A stretch of DNA of 64,000 bases. Origin: Streptomyces sp. Z26 (GTDB lineage: Bacteria > Actinomycetota > Actinomycetes > Streptomycetales > Streptomycetaceae). Shown here piece after piece: positions 10,995-20,131 of the stretch (positions within the stretch are counted from its first letter, which is position 1; each line of letters opens with the position of its first letter). The stretch lies in contig NZ_RCHV01000002.1 of assembly GCF_003665095.1 (NCBI RefSeq), forward strand, positions 2,414,001 to 2,478,000, written 5' to 3'. The translations under genes and the position numbers were made by a program. Below the pieces are notes generated by a model. That model saw only the letters and a list, made by a program, of their open reading frames with translations. It made no database searches and was not told the origin of the DNA.

Positions 10995-11420
10995 ATGAAG
11001 TACCGGATCGAGCGACGCCGCGGCGTCGCCGCCTACCAGCAGATCGTCGAGCAGACGAAACGCGCCCTGCGCACGGGCACCCTGCGCGTCGGGGACCGGC
11101 TGCCGACCGCCCGCGAGGTCGCGGAGACCTGCGCCGTGAACCCGAACACGACGCTCAAGGCGTACCGGGAGCTGGAGCGCGAGGGCGTCGTCGAACTCCG
11201 CCAGGGCATCGGCACGTTCGTCGCGCGCGCCCCCGAACCGTTCGTGCCGGACGCCGGTTCCACGCTCCACGCGGAGCTGTACGAGTGGACGGAGCGCGCG
11301 CTGCGCTCCGGCATGGCCGAGGACGACGTCCGCGAACTCCTCGAAACGGCGCTCGCGCGGTACGGGGACGCGGCCGGGGACGTCCTCGTCACGGAGGAGC
11401 GGAAGGGCGGTCCGGCATGA
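10995..11420 (+). CDS. GntR family regulator, YtrA type
   Basis: 141 residues, the small YtrA subfamily: winged-helix domain (AAYQQIVEQTKRALRTGTLRVGDRLPTAREVAETCAVNPNTTLKAYRELEREGVVELRQGIGTFV) with a short helical tail and no metabolite-binding domain. ATG 10995 has GGATGG five bases upstream; ATG 10986 is the alternative. The stop overlaps the ABC ATPase start (ATGA), so it heads a three-gene coupled operon. It probably represses the operon via the palindrome upstream, as YtrA does for cell-envelope stress exporters. Confidence 0.92.
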   Translation: MKYRIERRRGVAAYQQIVEQTKRALRTGTLRVGDRLPTAREVAETCAVNPNTTLKAYRELEREGVVELRQGIGTFVARAPEPFVPDAGSTLHAELYEWTERALRSGMAEDDVRELLETALARYGDAAGDVLVTEERKGGPA

Positions 11421-12403
11421 CCCGCACGAGCGGCACGAGCGGCACGACGGTGCGGGGCACGGCCCCGCACGAGGCCCGCGTCGCGCTGGAACTGCGCGAG
11501 CTGGGACGGCGGTACGGGCGGCACTGGGCGCTCCGGAACGCGACGTTCCGGCTGCCCGCGGGCCGGGTCTGCGGACTCGTCGGCCCCAACGGCGCCGGCA
11601 AGACCACCATGTTGGAGATCATCGCCGGGCTGCGCCGACCCACCCGTGGCGAGGCGACGGTCTTCGGCGCACCCGCGGGCAGCGCCGAGGCACGCGCCCG
11701 CGTCTCGTTCCTCCCGCAGGAGAAGCCGCTGTTCACGCGCTTCAGCGTGGCCGACACGCTGCGCATGGGCCGCGAGCTGAACCCCGGCTGGGACCAGGCC
11801 CTGGCCGAGGACTTCGTACGGGCCGGATCCGTGGCCCTCGACGCCAAGGTGGGCAGCCTCTCCGGCGGCCAGCGCACCCGTATCGCCCTCGCGGTGGCCC
11901 TCGGCAAGCGCCCCGACCTCGTGCTCCTGGACGAGCCGCTGGCCGAACTCGACCCGCTCGTACGGCGGCAGACCGTCGGCGCGCTGCTGGCGGAGGTCGC
12001 GGAACGCGGCATCACCGTGCTGATGTCCAGCCACCTCGTCGCCGAACTGGACACCCTCTGCGACTACCTGCTGCTCGTCTCCCGGGGCGGGCTGCGGCTG
12101 GCCGGGGACGTCGACGAACTCATCAGCGTCCACCGGCTGCTGTCCGCGCACGGCGACGCGGTGGTCGATGCGCCCGACGGCACCCCGGCGGGACTGGAAG
12201 CGCACACCGTGGTGCAGGCCCAGCGCGAGCGGCGGCAGGTCAGCGCGCTCGTACGGCCCGGCGGCCCGGTCACCGACCCGTGGACCGCCGCCGCGCCGAC
12301 CCTGGAGGAGGTCGTCCTCGCCTATCTGGAGCAGGGCGACGCGGACGCGCTGATCAGCCCGAACTCCCATGTCCCGGGCACCGGTACGGAGGTGGCGGCA
12401 TGA
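11417..12403 (+). CDS. ABC transporter ATP-binding protein
   Basis: 328-residue nucleotide-binding subunit of an export-type ABC system. Walker A GPNGAGKTT, a variant Q-loop region FLPQEK, signature LSGGQRTRIALAVAL, Walker B LVLLDEPLAELD and switch His in LMSSHL are all intact. A C-terminal extension of about 90 residues follows the core. The start overlaps the GntR stop and the stop overlaps the permease start (ATGA at both junctions). The substrate is unknown; related operons respond to cell-wall antibiotics. Confidence 0.93.
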   Translation: MTRTSGTSGTTVRGTAPHEARVALELRELGRRYGRHWALRNATFRLPAGRVCGLVGPNGAGKTTMLEIIAGLRRPTRGEATVFGAPAGSAEARARVSFLPQEKPLFTRFSVADTLRMGRELNPGWDQALAEDFVRAGSVALDAKVGSLSGGQRTRIALAVALGKRPDLVLLDEPLAELDPLVRRQTVGALLAEVAERGITVLMSSHLVAELDTLCDYLLLVSRGGLRLAGDVDELISVHRLLSAHGDAVVDAPDGTPAGLEAHTVVQAQRERRQVSALVRPGGPVTDPWTAAAPTLEEVVLAYLEQGDADALISPNSHVPGTGTEVAA

Positions 12404-13422
12404 GCGCGACGACACAGGAGGCACGGCGCGGCAGCGGACCGGCGCGCGCCCCGCGCGCGGCGGCACCACGGCGCGGGTTCGCCCCGCGCGGCATGGTGTG
12501 GCTGGTGTGGCGCCAGCACCGGGCGACGTTCCTGGTGATGCTCGGCGGCACCGTGCTGGCCACGGCGGCGCTGCTCTACAAGGGCGTGTACGTCCACGAA
12601 GCGGTGGCGGCCGTCGACGGGGGCGACCCGACGCCCGGGGACGACGCGACGGTCGCGGACGCGTACAGCGCGCTCCAGGCGTACGGCGCGGCGCTGGCCG
12701 GACTGCCGTTCCTCGTCGGCGCGTTCGTCGGCGCCCCGCTCTTCGCCGGGGACCTGGAGAGCGGCACGGCCAAGCTCGTCGGGGTGCAGTCGCGGAGCAG
12801 GACGGAGTGGGTGGCGACGAAGCTCGCCGTGGCCGCGCTGTTCTCCGCCCTGGCCGCGGGGGCCATGGGGGCGGCGCTGCACTACTACCGGGCGCCGCTG
12901 GTGGAACACGACGCCTCCCAGGCCGACTTCACCCTCTCCAACAGCTTCGACAGCACCGGCCCGGTGGCGGTCGTCCTGGTCCTGATCGGCCTGCTCGTCG
13001 GCGCCACCGTGGGCCTGCTGTTCCGGCGGATGCTGCCCTCGATGGTGGTGACCCTCGTCAGCCTGTACGTGCTGAACTTCGCGTGGGAGTTGGCGCGGAT
13101 GGCGTTCGCCCGGCTGGAGACGGTGACGACCGGCGGCGGCCGGTTCGGGGACGACGACCGTCCGCGGATCCCCCGGGACGCGGTCGAGATCGACCTCTCC
13201 TACCTCCGGTCCGACGGCTCCCTCACGGGCTGGAGCACGTGCGTGAACGCCGAGAACGGGCCCGCGTGCCTGCGGGAGGACGGGGTGGTCGGCTGGGCCG
13301 TCGACTACATGCCGTACTCCCACTTCGGCGCGATGCAGTGGACGGCGGCCGCCGCGCTGACCGGCGCGCTGCTGCTGATCGGCGTCGTCACGGCGTACGC
13401 GGCCCGGCGCACCCTGCGCTGA
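12400..13422 (+). CDS. ABC transporter membrane protein
   Basis: 340 residues with about six predicted membrane segments: TFLVMLGGTVLATAALLY, an AYGAALAGLPFLVGAFVGAPLF segment, FSALAAGAMGAALHYY, VVLVLIGLLVGATVGLLF, MVVTLVSLYVLNFAW and a last one at the C-terminus (ALTGALLLIGVVTAYA). A large external loop between the last two contains two Cys. Likely permease partner of the coupled ATPase upstream (4-base overlap). A strong hairpin terminator follows. Confidence 0.85.
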   Translation: MSATTQEARRGSGPARAPRAAAPRRGFAPRGMVWLVWRQHRATFLVMLGGTVLATAALLYKGVYVHEAVAAVDGGDPTPGDDATVADAYSALQAYGAALAGLPFLVGAFVGAPLFAGDLESGTAKLVGVQSRSRTEWVATKLAVAALFSALAAGAMGAALHYYRAPLVEHDASQADFTLSNSFDSTGPVAVVLVLIGLLVGATVGLLFRRMLPSMVVTLVSLYVLNFAWELARMAFARLETVTTGGGRFGDDDRPRIPRDAVEIDLSYLRSDGSLTGWSTCVNAENGPACLREDGVVGWAVDYMPYSHFGAMQWTAAAALTGALLLIGVVTAYAARRTLR

Positions 13423-13457
13423 ACGCGCGGAGCGCCACGCGCCGTACGCGCGGAAGC

Positions 13458-13497
13458 GGAAGGGGCCCGGTGCGGCGTACCGCACCGGGCCCCTTCC
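13458..13497. terminator. Perfect 18-bp bidirectional terminator hairpin
   Basis: An 18-base arm at 13458-13475 (GGAAGGGGCCC...), loop CGTA, and its exact complement at 13480-13497. It lies between the convergent stops of the ABC permease (13422) and galK (13513). Confidence 0.85.
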
Positions 13498-13512
13498 ACG
13501 CACCGACCGGGG

Positions 13513-14648
<1,136 letters not shown>

Positions 14649-14652
<4 letters not shown>

Positions 14653-15761
14653 CGCGCGGCGCCTCCCTGCTCCCCACCGGCCGGCTGCCCACCGGTCTGC
14701 TTCCCGCGCGCCGCGTGCTCGCGGCGCGCGAACGTCCACGCGTCCTCGACGATGCCGGTCAGGTCCGCCCGCCGGGGCGCCCAGCCCAGCACGTTCCGGG
14801 CGCGCTCGGCGGAGGCGACCAGCACGGCGGGGTCGCCGCCGCGGCGGGCCGCGACGACCTCGGGCACCGGGTGGCCGGTGACCTTCCGTACGGTCTCGAT
14901 GACCTCGCGGACGGAGAAGCCGTTGCCGTTGCCGAGGTTGCAGACGAGGTGCTCGCCGCCGACCGCCGCGTCCAGCGCCAGCAGGTGCGCGTCCGCGAGG
15001 TCGGCGACGTGGATGTAGTCGCGTACGCAGGTGCCGTCCGGCGTCGGGTAGTCGTCGCCGTAGACGGAGATGGCCTCGCGGGTGCCGAGGGCGACCTGGA
15101 GGACCAGCGGGATGAGGTGCGACTCGGGGTCGTGCCGCTCGCCGTACGCCGCCCCGCCGCCCGGCGCCCCCGCGGGCTCCCCCGGCGGGCCGGTGAGGTG
15201 GGCGCCCGCGACGTTGAAGTAGCGCAGCGAGGCGGCGGCCAGGCCGTGCGCCCGGCACTCACCGGTGATCATGTGGTCGACGGCGAGCTTCGTCGCGCCG
15301 TACGGGCTCGTCGGCGCGGTCGGGTCGGTCTCGGAGAGCAGCTCACCGGCGGGCTCGCCGTACGTCGCCGCCGTGGACGAGAAGACCAGCCTGCGCACGC
15401 CCGCGCCGCGCATCGCGGCGAGCAGGTCCATGGTGCCCGCGACGTTGTTGCGCCAGTACTTCTCCGGGTCCGCGACGGACTCCCCGACCTGCGAGCAGGC
15501 CGCGAAGTGCAGCACCCCGTCGTACGAGGGGTCCAGCCAGCGAGCGGACTCCTGGATGCGGCCCTCGACGAACTCCGCGCCCGCGGGGACCCCGGCGCGG
15601 AAGCCGGTGGAGAGGTCGTCGAGCACCGTCACCGTGTGGCCGGCCTCCAGCAGATGCGCCGCGACGACGCTCCCGACGTAGCCCGCGCCGCCCGTCACCA
15701 GGTACTTGCGCGGCCGTACGGCGGCCGTCCCCGTGCTGGTCCCGCTCACGGTTGCACTCAC
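14649..15761 (-). CDS. galE: UDP-glucose 4-epimerase
   Basis: 370-residue extended SDR interconverting UDP-galactose and UDP-glucose with bound NAD. Rossmann motif TGGAGYVGS, catalytic STAATYGEP and YGATK (Tyr-x3-Lys), and the substrate region RYFNVAGA are present. A Ser/Thr-rich N-terminal leader of about 14 residues, a Gly-rich loop insertion (GEPAGAPGGGAAYGE) and a Gly/Gln-rich C-terminal tail add to the usual length of about 325. GTG 15761 overlaps the galT stop by 4 bases; GTG 15749 is a second candidate start. Confidence 0.95.
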
Positions 15762-16858
15762 TCGCTCGCTACCTCTCGCAGTCGCTCGGCCGCGGCTTCC
15801 GGCGGCACGTCGTTGATGAACACGTTCATGCCGGACTCGGAACCCGCGAGGAACTTCAGCTTGCCGGAAGTGCGGCGAATGGTGAAAAGCTCGAGGTGGA
15901 GCGCGAACTCGGCGCGCTCCGGCACCTCGTCGGTGACCTGGTGCCAGGCCGCGATGTACGGGGTGGGGGGCTCGTCGGGGCCGAAGACCCGGTCGAAGCG
16001 GCGCAGCACCTCCAGGTACATCCCGGGGAACTCGGCCCGCTCCGCCTCCTCCAGACCCAGCAGGTCGGGCACGCGGCGACGCGGGTAGAGGTGCACCTCG
16101 TACGGCCAGTGCGCGGCGTGCGGCACGAAGGCCACCCAGTGCTCGCCCTCCAGCACGATCCGCCGCCCGTCGGCGAGTTCGGCGCCGAGGACGTCGTCGA
16201 AGAGGTTGCGGCCGCCCGTACGGTCCCGGTGCGCGGCGGCGCTGCGCAGCATCCGTTCGGTGCGGGGCGTGGTGAACGGATAGGCGTAGATCTGGCCGTG
16301 CGGGTGGCCGAGGGTCACGCCGATCTCGCGGCCGCGGTTCTCGAAGCAGAACACCTGCCGCACGCCGTCCAACCGGGACAGCTCGGCGGTGCGGTCCGTC
16401 CACACGTCGAGCACGAGCCGCGCCTGCTCCTCCGTCAGGGCGGCGAACGACGCGTCGTGGTCGGAGGTGAAGCAGACGACCTCGCAGCGCCCGGCGCCGG
16501 GCGCCGCGGCGAACAGGCCGTGCGGGCCGCCCGCGACGGCGGGGCCGGGACCGCCCGAGAAGGACGGGAAGCGGTTCTCGAACACCGCGACGTCGTAGTC
16601 CGGTTCGGGGATCTCGCTGAGCCGTCCGTCCCGGGAGGGGCAGAGGGGGCACTCGTCGGCGGGCGGGTGGTACGTGCGGCCCTGCCGGTGCGCGGTGACG
16701 GCGGTCCACTCGGAGAGCAGCGGGTCGTACCGGATCTCCGAGGACGTGGCGGGCCGGTCGAGCGGGCGCCGGTCGACGGCGTCGCGTACGGCGTCGTCGC
16801 GCGTGTCGTAGTAGACGATCTCGCGGCCGTCTGCGAGCCGGTTCGAGGTCTTCTTCAC
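15758..16858 (-). CDS. galT: Galactose-1-phosphate uridylyltransferase
   Basis: 366-residue HIT-superfamily enzyme exchanging UDP-glucose and galactose 1-phosphate. Zinc ligands ECPLCPSRDGR and the active-site motif GHPHGQIYAYPF (nucleophilic His) are intact, followed by PYEVHLYPRRRVPDL and the C-terminal HLELFTI. ATG 16858 has GGAGCC upstream. First gene of galTEK; its promoter region carries 10-bp-spaced direct repeats shared with the divergent symporter gene. Confidence 0.97.
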   Translation of the reverse strand: MKKTSNRLADGREIVYYDTRDDAVRDAVDRRPLDRPATSSEIRYDPLLSEWTAVTAHRQGRTYHPPADECPLCPSRDGRLSEIPEPDYDVAVFENRFPSFSGGPGPAVAGGPHGLFAAAPGAGRCEVVCFTSDHDASFAALTEEQARLVLDVWTDRTAELSRLDGVRQVFCFENRGREIGVTLGHPHGQIYAYPFTTPRTERMLRSAAAHRDRTGGRNLFDDVLGAELADGRRIVLEGEHWVAFVPHAAHWPYEVHLYPRRRVPDLLGLEEAERAEFPGMYLEVLRRFDRVFGPDEPPTPYIAAWHQVTDEVPERAEFALHLELFTIRRTSGKLKFLAGSESGMNVFINDVPPEAAAERLREVASE

Positions 16859-16880
16859 GGAGGCTCCTCACCCACCCGCC

Positions 16881-16920
16881 CAAACAGAAGTAAACACAAT
16901 GAAGCACAATTCAACACAGT
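16881..16920. promoter_or_regulatory. Four 10-bp-phased direct repeats over the galT promoter
   Basis: Consecutive 10-mers CAAACAGAAG, TAAACACAAT, GAAGCACAAT, TCAACACAGT share an AAACACAAT-like pattern, one helical turn apart. A fifth AGCACAAT copy is at 16961-16968. On the minus strand the array contains a promoter-like TTGAAT (16914-16909), 16-base spacer, TACTTC (16892-16887). Directly repeated operators fit the complex galP1 operator described for Streptomyces gal operons. Confidence 0.7.
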
Positions 16921-17093
16921 GGTCAAGCGCGCGTTGCCTTAGGTAGCAAAACCGACATCGAGCACAATCGCTCCACCGTAAGGGCCCATCTCCATCGCAA
17001 ACGAACAAAATCAAGCAACATCACTCTTCAGAAAGTGATGGCCAACGAGTACCTTCACCTCCGTTCCCTCTGAACTATGAAGCGAGTGACCGT

Positions 17094-18764
17094 ATGACCT
17101 ATCTCGCCGAAGGGCTTCGGCTCGAGACCAACGCACTTGATTACACACTTCTCGGCATCTACTTCGTCGTCGTCCTCGGGATCGGCTTCGCCGCCCGGGC
17201 CAGCGTGAAGACGAGCCTCGACTTCTTCCTGTCCGGCCGGTCCCTCCCCGCGTGGATCACCGGCCTCGCCTTCGTCGCCGCCAACCTGGGCGCCACCGAG
17301 ATCCTCGGCATGGCGGCCAACGGCGCCCAGTACGGCGTCTACACCGTCCACTGGTACTGGGTGGGCGCCATCCCCGCCATGGTCTTCCTCGGCCTGGTGA
17401 TGATGCCGTTCTACTACGGCTCGAAGGTCCGCTCGGTGCCGGAGTTCCTGCTGCACCGCTTCGGGCCCTCGTCGCACCTGCTGAGCTCCGTGATCTTCGC
17501 GGTCTCCGCGGTGCTGATCGCGGGCGTGAACCTGTACGCGATGGCGATCGTCCTGGAGGCCCTGCTGGGCTGGGAGCAGTGGGTCGCGATCGTGATCGCG
17601 GGCTTCTTCGTGCTCGCGTACATCACGCTCGGCGGCCTCTCCTCGGCCATCTACACCGAGGTGCTCCAGTTCTTCGTCATCCTCGCGGCGCTGATCCCGC
17701 TGACGATCGTCGGCCTCAAGCACGTCGGCGGTTGGGGCGGCCTCAGCGACAAACTGACCAGCAGTCAGGGCGAGGCGTTCACGACGGCCTGGGACGGCAC
17801 CGGGATCGGGTCGGACAACCCGCTCGGTGCCAACTGGCTCACGATCGTGCTCGGCCTCGGCTTCGTGATGAGCTTCGGCTACTGGACGACGAACTTCGCC
17901 GAGGTGCAGCGCGCGCTCTCCGCGAAGAACATGTCGGCCGGTCAGCGGACCCCGCTGATCGCCGCGTTCCCCAAGATCCTCATCCCCATGGTGGTCGTCG
18001 TCCCCGGCCTCATCGCGCTGGTGATGGAGCCGACCATCGGCACCGAGGAGAACGGGCTCCAGTACAACGACGCGATCCCGCTGCTCATGCGGGACCTGCT
18101 GCCGAACGGTGTGCTGGGCATCGCCGTGACGGGTCTGCTGGCGGCGTTCATGGCGGGCATGGCGGCGAACATCTCGTCGTTCAACACCGTGTTCACGAAC
18201 GACATCTACGCCCCGTACGTGAAGAAGGACCAGCCGGACGAGCACTACGTGCTCACCGCGCGCGTCGTCACGGTGGTCGGTGTGCTGATCGGCATGGGGA
18301 CGGCGTTCATCGCGTCCACGTTCAGCAACATCATGAACTACCTCCAGACGCTGTTCTCCTTCTTCAACGTGCCGCTGTTCGTGGTGTTCATCATCGGCAT
18401 GTTCTGGAAGCGGACGACCCCCGCCGCCGGTTTCTGGGGACTGCTCTCCGGCACCGCCGCCGCCATGGTCAACTACTTCTACTTCTACAAGCAGGGGGTC
18501 ATCGACATCCCCAGCGACCAGGGCGCCAACTTCGTGTCGTCCATCGTCGCCTTCGTCGTGGGCGCGCTGGTGATGGTCGTGGTGACCTTCGTGACGAAAC
18601 CGAAGCCGGTGGAGCAGCTCGCCGGACTCGTCTACGGCACCGTGTCGCCGGGCATGGCGGAGGCACCCGCCGAGGGCGACGACGCCTGGTACCGCCGTCC
18701 CGCGCTGCTGGGCTGGGGCGCGATCATCCTCGCCGCCGCCTGCTATGTCCCCTTCTCCTTCTGA
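17094..18764 (+). CDS. Sodium:solute symporter (SSS family), probable galactose transporter
   Basis: 556 residues with about 13-14 hydrophobic segments. SSS/SGLT features include YFVVVLGIGFAARASVKTSLDFFLSGRSLPAWITGLAF near the N-terminus, NLGATEILGMAANGAQYG and AAFMAGMAANISSFNTVFTNDIY. It imports a sugar with Na+. Divergence from galTEK across the repeat-bearing 235-base region implies galactose uptake and co-regulation. ATG 17094 is 51 bases after the last gal-type repeat cluster. A small membrane protein follows 21 bases downstream. Confidence 0.93.
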   Translation: MTYLAEGLRLETNALDYTLLGIYFVVVLGIGFAARASVKTSLDFFLSGRSLPAWITGLAFVAANLGATEILGMAANGAQYGVYTVHWYWVGAIPAMVFLGLVMMPFYYGSKVRSVPEFLLHRFGPSSHLLSSVIFAVSAVLIAGVNLYAMAIVLEALLGWEQWVAIVIAGFFVLAYITLGGLSSAIYTEVLQFFVILAALIPLTIVGLKHVGGWGGLSDKLTSSQGEAFTTAWDGTGIGSDNPLGANWLTIVLGLGFVMSFGYWTTNFAEVQRALSAKNMSAGQRTPLIAAFPKILIPMVVVVPGLIALVMEPTIGTEENGLQYNDAIPLLMRDLLPNGVLGIAVTGLLAAFMAGMAANISSFNTVFTNDIYAPYVKKDQPDEHYVLTARVVTVVGVLIGMGTAFIASTFSNIMNYLQTLFSFFNVPLFVVFIIGMFWKRTTPAAGFWGLLSGTAAAMVNYFYFYKQGVIDIPSDQGANFVSSIVAFVVGALVMVVVTFVTKPKPVEQLAGLVYGTVSPGMAEAPAEGDDAWYRRPALLGWGAIILAAACYVPFSF

Positions 18765-18785
18765 TCCGCGAAGGGCTGAACGACC

Positions 18786-19160
18786 ATGAACGACAAGCAG
18801 AACGACCAGAACGCCACCGGCGACGGGGCCGTACCGGACACCGCGCACGACCCCGCCGCGCACATCCAGGAGGTCGAGGACCTGGAACGGCGGTCCAACA
18901 CCGCCGCCCGCCTCTTCGACGTACGCCGGATCATCGGCGGCCTCTTCGTGGTGTACGGCGTGATCGTGACCGTCGCCGGGATCCTCGCCTCGGACGAGGA
19001 CCTGGACAAGGCCGAGGGCATCAACATCAACCTGTGGACCGGACTCGGGATGCTCGCCCTCGGCGTGTTCTTCCTCGTCTGGCTGCGGCTGAGCCCGACC
19101 ATCCCGCCGCCGCCCCCCGAGGAGGCCGCGGCCGAGAGCGGTGACCCGCTGGTGAAGTAG
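18786..19160 (+). CDS. Small membrane protein downstream of the symporter
   Basis: 124 residues with two hydrophobic segments (IIGGLFVVYGVIVTVAGILA, about 59-78, and GLGMLALGVFFLVWLRL, about 92-108) between a hydrophilic Asn/Asp-rich N-terminus and a Pro/Glu tail. It starts 21 bases after the symporter stop, so it is likely co-transcribed. It could assist the transporter, as short accessory subunits do for some SSS carriers; no sequence motif proves this. Confidence 0.8.
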   Translation: MNDKQNDQNATGDGAVPDTAHDPAAHIQEVEDLERRSNTAARLFDVRRIIGGLFVVYGVIVTVAGILASDEDLDKAEGININLWTGLGMLALGVFFLVWLRLSPTIPPPPPEEAAAESGDPLVK

Positions 19161-19188
19161 CGCGGTGCCGTACGGCCGGGGCGCGGGC

Positions 19189-19211
19189 GGGGACGTCGCA
19201 AGGACGTCCCC
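19189..19211. terminator. Hairpin between convergent genes
   Basis: GGGGACGTC (19189-19197), loop GCAAG, GACGTCCCC (19203-19211): perfect 9-bp stem in the 53-base gap between convergent stops. Confidence 0.7.
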
Positions 19212-19213
19212 CG

Positions 19214-19915
19214 TCACCCGCCCCGCTCGTACGGGCCCGTCGCGTCGTACGGGCCCGTCGCGCGGTCCAGCAGGCCCGTACGGGCGGCCAGCGCCGCCGC
19301 CTCCAGCCGCGAACCGACGTCCAGCTTCATCAGCACCCGCTGCACGTGCGTGCGCGCGGTGCTCGGCGCGATCCGCATGCCCGCCGCGATCAACCGGGTG
19401 TCCTCACCCTCCGCGACCCGTACGAGCACCTCGACCTCGCGCGGGGTGAGCAGCTGGAGCAGACGCTGCCCCTCGTCGTCCGGCTCCGCGACCGGGTTCA
19501 GCAGCTCCGTGAAGGCGTCACGCAGCAGCTGCGGGCCGACGGCCACCTCCCCGGCGCGCGCCTTCATCATGGCGCGCTCGACGCCCTCGATGCGCTCGTC
19601 GTTCCGTACGTAGCCCGAGGCGCCCGCCGCGAACGCCGCGGCGATGCCGCGCGGGCTGGGCACCGGGCCCAGGACCAGCACCGCGATCTGCGGCTTCTCG
19701 CTCTTTATCCGCACCACCGGGTCGAAGACGCCCTCCGCCGCGGGCGTCGCGGTGCCCAGGAGGCAGACCTCCGGGGCGCGGTTCAGCACCAGTTCGGCGG
19801 CGCCCGCGCTGGGCGCGGCGGCGGCCAGCACGCGGTGGCCGCGCAGCTTCAGCGCCGAGGCCAGCGCCTCGGCGAGCAGGCGGTGGTCGTCCACGACCAT
19901 GAGCCGCACGCTCAT
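19214..19915 (-). CDS. LuxR-type response regulator lacking the phospho-acceptor Asp
   Basis: 233 residues. The receiver starts MSVRLMVVDDHRLLAEALASAL and keeps the acidic pair, but the strand that normally ends in the phosphorylated Asp reads PEVCLLGTATPA: Gly near residue 55 in place of Asp. A LuxR helix-turn-helix (LTPREVEVLVRVAEGEDTRLIAAGMRIAPSTARTHVQRVLMKL) is intact. The start at 19915 follows GGGGGG; the open frame upstream to 19975 is low complexity. It may be phosphorylation-independent. No kinase is adjacent. Confidence 0.88.
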   Translation of the reverse strand: MSVRLMVVDDHRLLAEALASALKLRGHRVLAAAAPSAGAAELVLNRAPEVCLLGTATPAAEGVFDPVVRIKSEKPQIAVLVLGPVPSPRGIAAAFAAGASGYVRNDERIEGVERAMMKARAGEVAVGPQLLRDAFTELLNPVAEPDDEGQRLLQLLTPREVEVLVRVAEGEDTRLIAAGMRIAPSTARTHVQRVLMKLDVGSRLEAAALAARTGLLDRATGPYDATGPYERGG

Positions 19916-20131
19916 ACAGCCCCCCAACTCCCGCTCTCCGCCGGGCCGCCCGGCGGCCGGGGCCCCTCCGGGCACGGGTGTTCGCCCACGGAAGCTACAC
20001 GCTCCCCCGCCCCCGCGCGGCCAAACCCCGGGAAGCCGCCCGGAATACGGCGGTCCCCGCCGTACCGGTGCGGCGAACGCACCGGCACGACGGGGACCCG
20101 GGGCCGTACGGACCGTGCCCGTACGGCGCGG

